From contig NZ_BBYG01000008.1 of assembly GCF_001184025.1 (NCBI RefSeq), positions 496,001-560,000 on the forward strand: a stretch of DNA of 64,000 nt. Reading direction: 5' to 3'. Position 1 is the first letter of the stretch, and each line of letters starts with the position of its first letter. This document shows positions 8,554 to 16,651 of the stretch, one piece after another. This DNA is from Streptomyces maremycinicus (lineage in GTDB: Bacteria > Actinomycetota > Actinomycetes > Streptomycetales > Streptomycetaceae). The translations under genes and the position numbers were made by a program. The notes under the pieces were generated by a model. The model did not search any database and was not told where the DNA came from. It saw nothing but the letters and a program-made list of their open reading frames with translations.

Positions 8554-9822
8554 ATGTCCGACTCACCAGCAGGGGTGCGCCGTGTGCTCGCGGTGATCCC
8601 CGCGCGCGGCGGCTCCAAGGGCGTGCCCGCGAAGAACCTCGCGCCGGTGGGCGGCGTACCGCTCGTCACCCGCGCGGTCCGCGAGTGCCGGGCGACCCGC
8701 CTCGTGACGGACGTCGTCGTGTCGACCGACGACCACGCCATCGCGGCGGCGGCGCGTGAGGCGGGCGCGGAGGTCGTGCTGCGGCCCGCCGCCATCGCCG
8801 GCGACACCGCGACCTCCGAGGCGGCCGTCCTGCACGCCCTGGACGCCCACGAGGCGCTGCACGGCTCCTCGGTCGACGCCGTCCTGCTCGTGCAGTGCAC
8901 CAGCCCCTTCCTCGTCCGGGACGACATCGACGGGGTCGCCGCGGCCGTCGTCGAGCAGGGCGCCGACACGGCGGTGACGGTCGCCCCCTTCCACGGCTTC
9001 GTCTGGCGCGACGCGGACGACTCCGGTACCGACACCGGCACCGGCACCGGCACCGACACCGGCACCGACGGAGGCTTCGGCGGCGGCTTCGGCGTCAACC
9101 ACGACAAGTCCTTCCGGCCCCGCCGGCAGGACCGCCCCCAGGACCTCCTGGAGACCGGCGCCGCCTACGCCATGCGGACCCGGGGTTTCCGTACCCACGG
9201 GCACCGCTTCTTCGGCCGCACGGAACTCGTCCGCACCGACCCCGCCCGGGTCCTGGAGATCGACGACCCGCACGACCTGGCCCGGGCGAGGGCGCTGGCG
9301 CCCCTCTTCGACACGGACCGGCCCGGCTCCCTCCCCACGGCCGCCGACATCGACGCGGTCGTCCTCGACTTCGACGGCACCCAGACCGACGACCGGGTGC
9401 TGATCGACTCCGACGGACGGGAGTTCGTCTCCGTGCACCGCGGCGACGGCCTCGGCATCGCGGCCCTGCGCAGGTCGGGCCTGCGGATGCTGATCCTCTC
9501 GACCGAACAGAACCCGGTCGTCGCCGCCCGGGCCCGGAAGCTGAAGCTCCCGGTCCTGCACGGCATCGACCGCAAGGACCTCGCGCTCAAGCAGTGGTGC
9601 GAGGAACAGGGCATCGCGCCGGAGCGCGTGCTCTACGTCGGCAACGACGTCAACGACCTCCCCTGCTTCGCCCTCGTGGGCTGGCCGGTGGCGGTCGCGA
9701 GCGCACACGACGTCGTACGCGGCGCCGCACGCGCGGTCACCACCCTGCCCGGTGGCGACGGCGCGATCCGGGAGATCGCCGGCTGGATCCTCGGACCCTC
9801 TCTCGACACCCTCACCAGGTAA
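8554..9822 (+). CDS. neuA: CMP-ulosonate (NeuA-type) synthetase fused to a HAD phosphatase
   Basis: 422 residues from an ATG with AAGGAG upstream. Residues 11-235 form the cytidylyltransferase domain, with the signature IPARGGSKGVPAKN at 15-28, QCTSPF and the usual C-terminal LEIDDPHDL. Residues about 265-420 are a HAD domain of the KdsC type, with the nucleophile motif DFDGTQTDD (Asp272, Asp274), the LSTEQN motif and GNDVNDLPCF. The same fusion exists in animal CMAS proteins. Inferred chemistry: the HAD part removes the 9-phosphate from Kdn-9-P and the first domain activates Kdn with CTP. A Gly/Thr/Asp repeat at about residues 156-182 interrupts the first domain and comes from a hexanucleotide DNA repeat. 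Confidence 0.92.
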   Translation: MSDSPAGVRRVLAVIPARGGSKGVPAKNLAPVGGVPLVTRAVRECRATRLVTDVVVSTDDHAIAAAAREAGAEVVLRPAAIAGDTATSEAAVLHALDAHEALHGSSVDAVLLVQCTSPFLVRDDIDGVAAAVVEQGADTAVTVAPFHGFVWRDADDSGTDTGTGTGTDTGTDGGFGGGFGVNHDKSFRPRRQDRPQDLLETGAAYAMRTRGFRTHGHRFFGRTELVRTDPARVLEIDDPHDLARARALAPLFDTDRPGSLPTAADIDAVVLDFDGTQTDDRVLIDSDGREFVSVHRGDGLGIAALRRSGLRMLILSTEQNPVVAARARKLKLPVLHGIDRKDLALKQWCEEQGIAPERVLYVGNDVNDLPCFALVGWPVAVASAHDVVRGAARAVTTLPGGDGAIREIAGWILGPSLDTLTR

Positions 9823-9835
9823 GGACATCTCCGCC

Positions 9836-10774
9836 ATGAGCACCAACTCCCGTCTGCGCAGCTTCGGTTCCCGCGAGGTCGGTCCCGGCAGGCCCGTCTA
9901 CATCTGCGGCGAGATCGGCATCAACCACAACGGCGAGCTGGAGAACGCCTTCAAGCTGATCGACGTGGCCGCCGAGGCCGGCTGTGACGCCGTGAAGTTC
10001 CAGAAGCGCACCCCCGAGATCTGCACCCCGCGCGACCAGTGGGACATCGAGCGCGACACCCCCTGGGGCCGGATGACCTACATCGACTACCGCCACCGGG
10101 TCGAGTTCGGCGAGGACGAGTACCGGCAGATCGACGAGTACTGCAAGGAGAAGGGCATCGCCTGGTTCGCCTCCCCGTGGGACACCGAGGCGGTCGCCTT
10201 CCTGGAGAAGTTCGACGTCCCCGCGCACAAGGTCGCGTCCGCCTCGCTGACCGACGACGAGCTGCTGCGCGCCCTGCGCTCCACCCACCGCGCCGTCATC
10301 CTCTCCACCGGCATGTCGACGCCGAAGCAGATCCGGCACGCCGTCGAGGTCCTCGGCAGCGACAACATCCTCATGTGCCACGCCACGTCGACCTACCCGG
10401 CGAAGGCCGAGGAGCTCAACCTCCGCGTGATCAACACGCTGGAGAAGGAGTTCCCGAACGTCCCTATCGGCTACTCCGGCCACGAGACCGGCCTCCAGAC
10501 CACCCTTGCCGCGGTCGCCCTCGGCGCCACCTTCGTCGAGCGGCACATCACCCTCGACCGCGCGATGTGGGGCTCCGACCAGGCCGCCTCCGTCGAGCCG
10601 GGCGGTCTCACCCGCCTCGTCCGCGACATCCGCACCATCGAGGCCTCCCTCGGCGACGGCGTCAAGAAGGTCTACGACTCCGAGCTCGGCCCCATGAAGA
10701 AGCTGCGCCGCGTGTCGGGCGTCGTCGCGGAGGCGGAGATCGCGGCGGCGGCGGGCGAACCGGTCGCGGTGTGA
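9836..10774 (+). CDS. neuB: NeuB-type ulosonate synthase without the SAF domain
   Basis: 312 residues; ATG with TAAGGA upstream, 13 bases after neuA. The TIM barrel is complete: GEIGINHNGE near residue 24, DAVKFQKR near 48, FASPWDTEA near 115, MCHATSTYPAK near 180, GYSGHE near 208, and VERHITLDRAMWGSD near 240. The reaction is condensation of phosphoenolpyruvate with mannose 6-phosphate or N-acetylmannosamine (phosphate). Typical NeuB proteins have about 340-350 residues and end with an antifreeze-like SAF domain that covers the partner subunit's active site. Here the protein stops shortly after the barrel, so that domain is absent. Confidence 0.93.
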   Translation: MSTNSRLRSFGSREVGPGRPVYICGEIGINHNGELENAFKLIDVAAEAGCDAVKFQKRTPEICTPRDQWDIERDTPWGRMTYIDYRHRVEFGEDEYRQIDEYCKEKGIAWFASPWDTEAVAFLEKFDVPAHKVASASLTDDELLRALRSTHRAVILSTGMSTPKQIRHAVEVLGSDNILMCHATSTYPAKAEELNLRVINTLEKEFPNVPIGYSGHETGLQTTLAAVALGATFVERHITLDRAMWGSDQAASVEPGGLTRLVRDIRTIEASLGDGVKKVYDSELGPMKKLRRVSGVVAEAEIAAAAGEPVAV

Positions 10775-10817
10775 CCTGAATACCCCTCCGAGTGCCTTAC
10801 GGGATGGTCGTCCGACG

Positions 10818-11909
10818 ATGAGTCCTCGCGCCGGGAAGAACACCGGCCACACCCCCCACACCCTCGCCTTCGTCGAGAGTCCGGTGCAGCTCCTGAACGT
10901 CCTGGAGTGGGCGTACGCCCGGGAACTCCAGCCGGGAGAGGAGCCCGGCGCGGGGCTGACCCTCGTCGTCCTGTCCCCGACCGACCCGATGACCCGCGGC
11001 CAGCTGCGCCGCATGGCCGAGCTGGCCCGCCGGGAAGGGCACACGGTCCGCTGGGAGGAGGCCCGCGGCGGCACCATGGCGCCCTTCCGCACCATCGGGG
11101 GCCTCACCCCGCTGCTGCGGCGGGCGGAACGGATGGTGATGGGCGACCCGTTCTCCCGTTACGTCCAGCTGCTGCTGACCATCACCAGGGCGAGCGAGCT
11201 GGTCGTGGTGGACGACGGGACGGCCACGATGGAGTTCGTCGGCCAGCTGGCCCGCGGTGAACGCCTCGTCCGCTGGCACCGCAAGGGCGGCCGCACGGGC
11301 CCGCGCGACGTGCTCTTCGCCCCGGTGTCCGGCGCGGCCCGCCGCCGGCTGCTCCCGGGTGCGGGCCGCGGGGTCGAGGTCTTCTCCTCCATGCCCATGA
11401 AGGAGGCCCCCGAAGGCGTCACGATCACGGCCAACGCCTTCGCCTGGACCCGTGAGCGCTTCGGCCCGCCGCGGGTGACGAAGAGCGCGGACATGGTCGG
11501 CACCTCGCTGGTCGAGACCGGCGTGGTGGACGCCGACCGCTATCTGGACGCGGTCCGCACGCTCGCCGGGGCGCACGGCGCGACCCGCTACTTCGCCCAC
11601 CGCCGGGAGAGCACCGAGAAACTCCACCGGCTGGCCGTCGAGACGGGTCTCGAGGTCGTCCGCCCGGACCTGCCGCTGGAACTGATCGCCCGCCGCGGCC
11701 CCATCGGCCGGACCGTCCTCAGCTTCCCGTCGACGGTCGTCCACACTCTGCCGCTGGCCCTGGCTGGCACCGACGTCCGGGTCGCGGTCTGCGACATCGA
11801 CCCGGCCTGGCTGACGGAACACGCCTCGCCCAGGGCGCAGGGATTCCTGTCCGGGGTGACGGGCACGGCGAAGGACGTCCACCGGCTGGCCGCGGTGAGC
11901 GCGGTCTGA
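10818..11909 (+). CDS. Sialyltransferase-like glycosyltransferase
   Basis: 363 residues. It opens with LAFVESPVQLLNVLEWA (about residue 15), the first strand typical of GT52/polysialyltransferase-like enzymes. It then has ELVVVDDGTATMEF (about residue 130), corresponding to the acidic-Gly motif, and LSFPSTVVHTLPLAL (about residue 300), corresponding to the Ser/Thr motif. These sites hold the acceptor base and the CMP-sugar in that superfamily. It is the last gene of the neuA-neuB operon, 43 bases after neuB, and most simply attaches the first or last ulosonic acid. The start is the only in-frame ATG nearby and has a weak ribosome site. Confidence 0.75.
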   Translation: MSPRAGKNTGHTPHTLAFVESPVQLLNVLEWAYARELQPGEEPGAGLTLVVLSPTDPMTRGQLRRMAELARREGHTVRWEEARGGTMAPFRTIGGLTPLLRRAERMVMGDPFSRYVQLLLTITRASELVVVDDGTATMEFVGQLARGERLVRWHRKGGRTGPRDVLFAPVSGAARRRLLPGAGRGVEVFSSMPMKEAPEGVTITANAFAWTRERFGPPRVTKSADMVGTSLVETGVVDADRYLDAVRTLAGAHGATRYFAHRRESTEKLHRLAVETGLEVVRPDLPLELIARRGPIGRTVLSFPSTVVHTLPLALAGTDVRVAVCDIDPAWLTEHASPRAQGFLSGVTGTAKDVHRLAAVSAV

Positions 11910-11930
11910 GCGGGGCCGCGACCAGGGTGA

Positions 11931-12182
11931 CTACGAGCCGCCGCCCCGTGGGGGCGGCGGCTCGGCCCGTTCCTCCTCCCAACGGCCGAATCCGTCGAAG
12001 AAGCTTTCCTCGCGCTCGGCGCGTGCCCGGTCGCGCCACCGGGTGACCGCCCACAGCACGCCCGCGAGCAGACACGCCGTGACGGCCATCACCGTCAGCC
12101 CGGTCAGCGCCAGCGCCGCCACGCCCCGCGCCAGGACCCCGGGTATCCGGTCCTCGCCGCACCCGCATGTCATCGTCTCCAT
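11931..12182 (-). CDS. Small single-pass membrane protein
   Basis: 83 residues from the ATG at 12182; the second ATG at 12173 has GGAG close upstream and may be the true start. After a short Cys-containing N-terminus, residues 18-46 form one hydrophobic helix followed by positively charged WRDRARAER, so the tail is probably cytoplasmic. The tail is acidic and ends in Pro/Gly. It is convergent with the sialyltransferase-like gene, separated by 21 bases. I do not recognise a family and propose no function. Confidence 0.65.
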   Translation of the reverse strand: METMTCGCGEDRIPGVLARGVAALALTGLTVMAVTACLLAGVLWAVTRWRDRARAEREESFFDGFGRWEEERAEPPPPRGGGS

Positions 12183-12329
12183 GACCGCACCCTGCCCGCC
12201 CGGACCGGGCCGGTCGCCCAGCGTGGCGCAACCGCTGCACGGAGGTGATGATTCCGGGACCGGTCCCGGTACGTGGACAGAACCAGCGTGCCTCGAGCCG
12301 TCCGTGGTATCCGTGAAAGGAAGGAAGAA

Positions 12330-12413
12330 GTGTGGGTGCCGGCCGAGAAGGCGGCGAGTTTACCCATCCACCACAGCAGCCATGCGCCGCGCGGCCAACT
12401 TTTCTTCGCCTGA
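12330..12413 (+). CDS. Candidate 27-residue small ORF with a TTA codon
   Basis: A GTG at 12330 follows a strong purine-rich ribosome site (GAAAGGAAGGAAGAA). The frame runs 27 codons, VWVPAEKAASLPIHH onward, and ends with TGA. About four fifths of third positions are G or C. Codon 11 (12360-12362) is TTA, the codon read by the bldA tRNA in Streptomyces. It lies 70 bases before the amidohydrolase gene and could be a leader peptide. This is a proposal only; the rest of the 290-base gap shows nothing else. Confidence 0.3.
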   Translation: MWVPAEKAASLPIHHSSHAPRGQLFFA

Positions 12414-12484
12414 CGGGCTGAACTTTTGTTGATCGGGTCAGTTGACCGCCCCGGCGTCCTACCCTTCAAAGGGTGAAGCAACTG

Positions 12485-13768
12485 ATGTCCCGAGAGTCCG
12501 AGGCCGATCCGTCAGGGGAAGACCTGCTCCCCGGTGCACTTGCGGGTGTGCTCCCCGGCGCCCTTCCCGGCACCTTGCCGGAGGCGCTGCGCGCAGAGCT
12601 CGTGGCGTTCCGCCGCGACATGCACATGCACCCTGAGCTGGGCAACCAGGAGTTCCGTACGACGGCCGCGATCAAAGCCCGCCTCGAGAAGGCCGGTCTC
12701 CAGCCGCGCGTACTCGCCGTGGGGACCGGCCTCGTCTGCGACATCGGGACCGTGGGCGCGGCGGGCGCCGGGAGCGACGGCGTTCCGGTCCTGGCGATGC
12801 GCGCCGACATCGACGCGCTGCCCATCCCGGACACGAAGACCGAGTGCGCGTACCGCTCGAAGGTGCCGGACCGCGCGCACGCCTGCGGGCACGACGTGCA
12901 CACCACCGTCGTCCTCGGGGCCGGACTCGTCCTCGCCGAGCTGCACCGGCAGGGCCGGCTCCCGCGGCCCGTGCGGCTGATCTTCCAGCCCGCCGAGGAG
13001 GTGCTGCCCGGCGGCGCCGCCGATGTCATCGCGGACGGGGCGCTGGACGGGGTCGGCCGGATCATCGCCGTGCACTGCGACCCGCGGGTCGACGCGGGCA
13101 GGGTCGGGCTGCGCGAGGGGGCCATCACCTCCGCCTGCGACCGGCTGGAGATCTCCCTGGACGGGCCCGGCGGCCACACCGCCCGCCCGCATCTGACCAC
13201 CGACCTCGTGACCGCCGTCGCCCGGGTCGTCACCGACGTGCCCGCGCTGGTCGGCCGCCGCGTCGACACCCGGGCCGGGCTGGCCGTCACCTGGGGCCGG
13301 ATCGAGAGCGGGCACGCCCCGAACGTGATCCCGCAGCACGCCGAGCTGTCCGGGACCGTCCGCTGCCTGGACATCGAGGCGTGGCGGCAGGCCCCGGACA
13401 TCGTCGTCGCGGCCATCGACGAGGTCGCCAACCTGCACCGCGCCAAGTCGGAGATCAACTACGTGCGGGGTGTCCCGCCCGTCGTCAACGACGGTGAGGT
13501 CGCCGCGCTGCTGCGGGACGCCATGGTCGCCCGGCGCGGCGAGACGGCCGTGGAGGGTACCGAGCAGAGCCTCGGCGGCGAGGACTTCTCCTGGTACCTC
13601 GAGCGGGTGCCCGGCGCGATGGCCCGGCTCGGGGTCCGCCCGCCCGGCGAGCGCACCGTCCGCGATCTGCACCAGGGCGACTTCGACGCGGACGAGTCGG
13701 CGATCACCGTCGGCGTGGAGCTCTTCACGGCGGCCGCGCTGCTCGACGCCGCGACCCGCGACCGCTGA
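12485..13768 (+). CDS. M20-family amidohydrolase / peptidase
   Basis: 427 residues from the ATG at 12485, which has AAAGGG upstream; a GTG at 12473 would add four residues. After a low-complexity Leu/Pro/Gly stretch the M20D core starts: FRRDMHMHPELG near residue 48, MRADIDALPI near 105, ACGHDVHT near 135 (metal-binding Cys/His/Asp), FQPAEE near 170, GGHTARPH near 230, HAPNVIPQHAELSGT near 280 and GGEDFSWYL near 370. The family hydrolyses N-acyl amino acids, hippurate or aminobenzoyl-glutamate. It is monocistronic, with a hairpin terminator downstream. The substrate is not predictable. Confidence 0.88.
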   Translation: MSRESEADPSGEDLLPGALAGVLPGALPGTLPEALRAELVAFRRDMHMHPELGNQEFRTTAAIKARLEKAGLQPRVLAVGTGLVCDIGTVGAAGAGSDGVPVLAMRADIDALPIPDTKTECAYRSKVPDRAHACGHDVHTTVVLGAGLVLAELHRQGRLPRPVRLIFQPAEEVLPGGAADVIADGALDGVGRIIAVHCDPRVDAGRVGLREGAITSACDRLEISLDGPGGHTARPHLTTDLVTAVARVVTDVPALVGRRVDTRAGLAVTWGRIESGHAPNVIPQHAELSGTVRCLDIEAWRQAPDIVVAAIDEVANLHRAKSEINYVRGVPPVVNDGEVAALLRDAMVARRGETAVEGTEQSLGGEDFSWYLERVPGAMARLGVRPPGERTVRDLHQGDFDADESAITVGVELFTAAALLDAATRDR

Positions 13769-13805
13769 CGGACCCCGGGCGCGAGCCCGGTGGAGGGTAC
13801 GGAGG

Positions 13806-13830
13806 AAGGGGTGCCGGAAAGGCGCCCCTT
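13806..13830 (+). terminator. Hairpin after the amidohydrolase gene
   Basis: The arms AAGGGGTGCC (13806-13815) and GGCGCCCCTT (13821-13830) pair with one G-U and a five-base loop, 38 bases after the stop. Confidence 0.65.
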
Positions 13831-13931
13831 CATCCCCTTGTGTCACCCACCCGTAACCCCGGGGACGCGCTTGTAACCCGGCGTCGGCACGAATCGATAA
13901 CGGCCCTGAGGAATCCCGTTCCCCTGCGCTT

Positions 13932-13943
13932 CTACGCGCGTTA
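13932..13943. promoter_or_regulatory. CTACGCGCGTTA operator copy 1 (first BMP lipoprotein)
   Basis: Near-palindrome matching the CTACGCGCGTAG consensus except at the last two bases. It lies 112 bases before the lipoprotein ATG and overlaps a possible -10 element, TACTGT. The surrounding TCTACGCGCGTTAC and CGGAA bases are repeated upstream of the second lipoprotein. Confidence 0.7.
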
Positions 13944-14055
13944 CTGTGCGCCGGAATCGCCACCGGGAAAGGCTTGTTGGGGAGCCCTCCCGCACGGCGC
14001 CACCAAGGGGTATGCGGGCCGGTCACGGCGCCGTGGGGATGAAGGGGTGCTTGCT

Positions 14056-15132
14056 ATGCGTCTGATGTCTCGGAGGACGAGATTCTCGAGGGCCGCGGTG
14101 GCCGTCGCGGTCGTCGCGCTCGCCGCCGCCGGCTGCGGGAAGTCCAGCAGCGACTCCAAGTCCAGCGACTCGGAATCCAGCGGCGGGGGTTACTCGGGCA
14201 AGGGCATCGGCCTCGCCTACGACATCGGCGGCAAGGGCGACCAGTCGTTCAACGACGCCGCCTACGCCGGTTTCCAGAAGGCCGAGAAGGAATTCAAGAT
14301 CGGCGGCCAGGACATCGAGCCGCAGGACGGCGAGTCCGACGCGGACAAGGTGCAGCGGCTGACGCAGCTGGCCCAGGCCGGCTACAACCCGGTGATCGGC
14401 GTCGGCTTCGTCTACGCGCCGGCCGTCAAGGAGGTCGCCGCCAAGTTCCCGAAGATCACCTTCGGCATCATCGACGACGAGCAGGTCCAGGCCAAGAACG
14501 TCGCCGACCTGGTCTTCCACGAGGAGCAGGCCTCCTACCTGGCCGGTGTCGCCGCCGCCAAGGCCAGCAAGAAGGCGCACATCGGCTTCATCGGCGGCGT
14601 GGACATCCCGCTGATCCACAAGTTCGAGGCCGGGTACGTCCAGGGCGCCAAGTCGGTCAACCCGAACATCAAGATCGAGTCGCAGTACCTGACCGAGACC
14701 GCCCAGGAAGGCGGCTTCTCCAGCCCCGACAAGGGCAAGGACGCGGCGAGCGGCCAGATCGAGGCGGGCGCCGACGTGATCTACCACGCGGCCGGTCTCT
14801 CCGGTCAGGGCGTGATCACCGAGGCCGCGGCCAAGAAGGTGTGGGCCATCGGCGTCGACTCCGACCAGTACAGCCAGAGCGCGCTGGCGGCGTACAAGGA
14901 CTACATCCTCGGCTCGGCGCTGAAGAACGTCGGCGGCGCCGTCTACGACCTCGTGAAGTCCGTGCACGAGGGCAAGCCGCTGTCCGGCGTGGTCCGCGGC
15001 AGCCTCTCCAACGACGGCGTCGGCTTCGCCGACACCAACCCGAAGTACAAGGCGATGACGGACGTCGTCGCGGCCGTCGACAAGGCCAAGCAGGACATCA
15101 TCGACGGCAAGATCACGGTAAACACCAAGTAA
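14056..15132 (+). CDS. BMP/PnrA-type nucleoside-binding lipoprotein 1
   Basis: 358 residues; the ATG at 14056 has AAGGGG upstream. The signal peptide of about 30 residues has basic residues, a long Ala/Val core and the lipobox AAGC. It is followed by a Ser/Asp-rich linker and the BMP fold: GLAYDIGGKGDQSFND, PQDGESDADKVQRL, GVGFVYAPAVKEVA, FHEEQASYLAGVAAA, GFIGGVDIPLIHKFEAGY and VWAIGVDSDQY. Proteins of this family bind purine or pyrimidine nucleosides outside the membrane and deliver them to an RbsA-like ABC importer, which is encoded just downstream. The genes for cytidine deaminase and thymidine phosphorylase in the same run support nucleosides as substrate. It is transcribed from an operator-bearing promoter. 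Confidence 0.93.
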   Translation: MRLMSRRTRFSRAAVAVAVVALAAAGCGKSSSDSKSSDSESSGGGYSGKGIGLAYDIGGKGDQSFNDAAYAGFQKAEKEFKIGGQDIEPQDGESDADKVQRLTQLAQAGYNPVIGVGFVYAPAVKEVAAKFPKITFGIIDDEQVQAKNVADLVFHEEQASYLAGVAAAKASKKAHIGFIGGVDIPLIHKFEAGYVQGAKSVNPNIKIESQYLTETAQEGGFSSPDKGKDAASGQIEAGADVIYHAAGLSGQGVITEAAAKKVWAIGVDSDQYSQSALAAYKDYILGSALKNVGGAVYDLVKSVHEGKPLSGVVRGSLSNDGVGFADTNPKYKAMTDVVAAVDKAKQDIIDGKITVNTK

Positions 15133-15192
15133 CGGTCCGAAACCCGTTCCGCGGGCTCTCGGCTACGCCCTTATGAGCGTCCTTGCAGCCCA

Positions 15193-15221
15193 TACGCCCC
15201 TTGCCTCCCGCAAGGGGCGTA
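15193..15221 (+). terminator. Perfect hairpin terminator between the two BMP genes
   Basis: TACGCCCCTTGC (15193-15204) and GCAAGGGGCGTA (15210-15221) form a perfect 12-bp stem with a five-base loop, followed by CTGCTGT. The second lipoprotein therefore needs its own promoter, which fits the separate operator at 15298. Confidence 0.82.
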
Positions 15222-15297
15222 CTGCTGTCCGTAACCTTGACCGCAACTGTGGCCACAGCTCGGTAACGGACCGGACAGAAGGGTTTTTCCGTCTGGT

Positions 15298-15309
15298 CTA
15301 CGCGCGTTA
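15298..15309. promoter_or_regulatory. CTACGCGCGTTA operator copy 2 (second BMP lipoprotein)
   Basis: Same 12-base sequence as copy 1, 55 bases before the ATG, overlapping a possible -10 element TACGCT. Confidence 0.7.
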
Positions 15310-15364
15310 CGCTGCGGCGGAACCAGCGCCTGGTAGGGGCGCATGCACAAAGGAGTCAAGTTCC

Positions 15365-16417
15365 ATGCGCCGGGTGTCCCGAATCGCGGTTGCGGGTGTT
15401 GCCACCGCAGCTCTCGCCGTGACCGTTTCCGCTTGCGGAAGCTCCTCCACCTCGTCCTCCTCTTCCAGCAGCAGTGACAAGAACCTGGGCCTCGCGCTCG
15501 CGTACGACGTCGGCGGCAAGGGCGACCAGTCCTTCAACGACGCCGCCACGGCCGGCCTGGAGAAGGCCGACAAGGAGTTCGGCTACAAGTCCACCGCGGT
15601 CGAGCCGCAGGACGGCGAGTCCGACGCGGACAAGGTGCAGCGTCTGGAGAGCCTCGCCAAGCAGGGCTACAACCCTGTGATCGGCGTCGGCTTCGCCTAC
15701 GCGCCGGCCGTCAAGGAGGTCGCGGCCAAGTACCCGAAGACCACCTTCGGCATCGTCGACGACGAGCAGATCAAGGCCGACAACGTCGCCGACCTCGTCT
15801 TCCACGAGGAGCAGGCCTCCTACCTCGCCGGTGTCGCCGCCGCCAAGGCCACCAAGACCAACACCGTCGGTTTCGTCGGTGGTGTGGACGTCCCGCTGAT
15901 CCACAAGTTCGAGGCCGGCTTCAAGCAGGGCGTCGAGGACACCAAGAAGGGTGTCACGGTCAAGTCGCAGTACCTGACCGAGACCGCCGCCGAGGGTGGC
16001 TTCTCCAGCCCCGACAAGGGTGAGAGCGCCGCCGAGGGCCAGATCGACGCCGGTGCGGACGTCGTCTACGCCGCCGCCGGTCTGTCCGGTCAGGGTGTCA
16101 TCAAGGCCGCCAACGCCAACAAGGTGTGGGCGATCGGCGTCGACTCCGACCAGTACAAGCAGGACGCGCTGAAGGCCTACAAGGCCTCGATCCTCACCTC
16201 GGCCATGAAGAACGTCGAGGGCGCGGTCTACACGCTGGCCAAGTCCGTCAAGGACGGCAAGCCGGCGACCGGTGTCGTCCGCGGCAGCCTCGAGAACGGC
16301 GGCGTGAGCGTGTCGGACTCGAACCCGGCCTTCGCGAGCAACACCGCGATCCAGGACGCGATCAAGAAGGCCGAAGAGGGCATCAAGAACGGCACCATCA
16401 CGGTGAAGACCTCCTGA
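15365..16417 (+). CDS. BMP/PnrA-type nucleoside-binding lipoprotein 2
   Basis: 350 residues; ATG with AAAGGAG upstream. Signal peptide with lipobox VSAC, then a poly-Ser linker and a mature part very similar to lipoprotein 1 (DVGGKGDQSFND, PQDGESDADKVQRL, GVGFAYAPAVKEVA, GVDVPLIHKFEAGF). The two genes are a tandem duplication. The linker and the region around residues 200-220 differ most, so the copies may differ in ligand preference or expression. Only one ATPase and one permease pair follow, so both proteins probably feed the same importer. Own promoter with operator and own terminator. Confidence 0.93.
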   Translation: MRRVSRIAVAGVATAALAVTVSACGSSSTSSSSSSSSDKNLGLALAYDVGGKGDQSFNDAATAGLEKADKEFGYKSTAVEPQDGESDADKVQRLESLAKQGYNPVIGVGFAYAPAVKEVAAKYPKTTFGIVDDEQIKADNVADLVFHEEQASYLAGVAAAKATKTNTVGFVGGVDVPLIHKFEAGFKQGVEDTKKGVTVKSQYLTETAAEGGFSSPDKGESAAEGQIDAGADVVYAAAGLSGQGVIKAANANKVWAIGVDSDQYKQDALKAYKASILTSAMKNVEGAVYTLAKSVKDGKPATGVVRGSLENGGVSVSDSNPAFASNTAIQDAIKKAEEGIKNGTITVKTS

Positions 16418-16472
16418 CCTTTCGTCAGAGGCCTGGCCGAGGAAGCGCTGTAATGGCAGCGTTACGGCCACG

Positions 16473-16512
16473 GAACCGGGCGCGGGAAGGATGTCCTCCC
16501 CGCGCCCGGTTC
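16473..16512 (+). terminator. Hairpin terminator after the second BMP gene
   Basis: GAACCGGGCGCGGG (16473-16486) pairs perfectly with CCCGCGCCCGGTTC (16499-16512) across a 12-base loop. Confidence 0.75.
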
Positions 16513-16610
16513 GCGCGGCAGAATGCTCGGAACGGATCGACAGTCGATCGGGATCCCTGGCGGAACCGATCAAGATCGAACTGATCCGGGCACTATTTAA
16601 AGCAGGGGCG

Positions 16611-16622
16611 CTACGCGCGTAG
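16611..16622. promoter_or_regulatory. CTACGCGCGTAG operator copy 3 (nucleoside ABC operon)
   Basis: A perfect 12-base palindrome, 29 bases before the proposed start of the ATPase. It follows the AT-rich ACTATTTAAAG (from 16592), which may be promoter DNA. Confidence 0.75.
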
Positions 16623-16651
16623 AGCGGCCCCTTTCCCAAGGAGAGTGCGCC

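Noticed and set aside
1..12182. A secondary-metabolite biosynthetic cluster at the left end
   Set aside because: The genes are ulosonic-acid activation and sugar transfer enzymes typical of wall polymers. There are no polyketide, peptide or terpene synthases.
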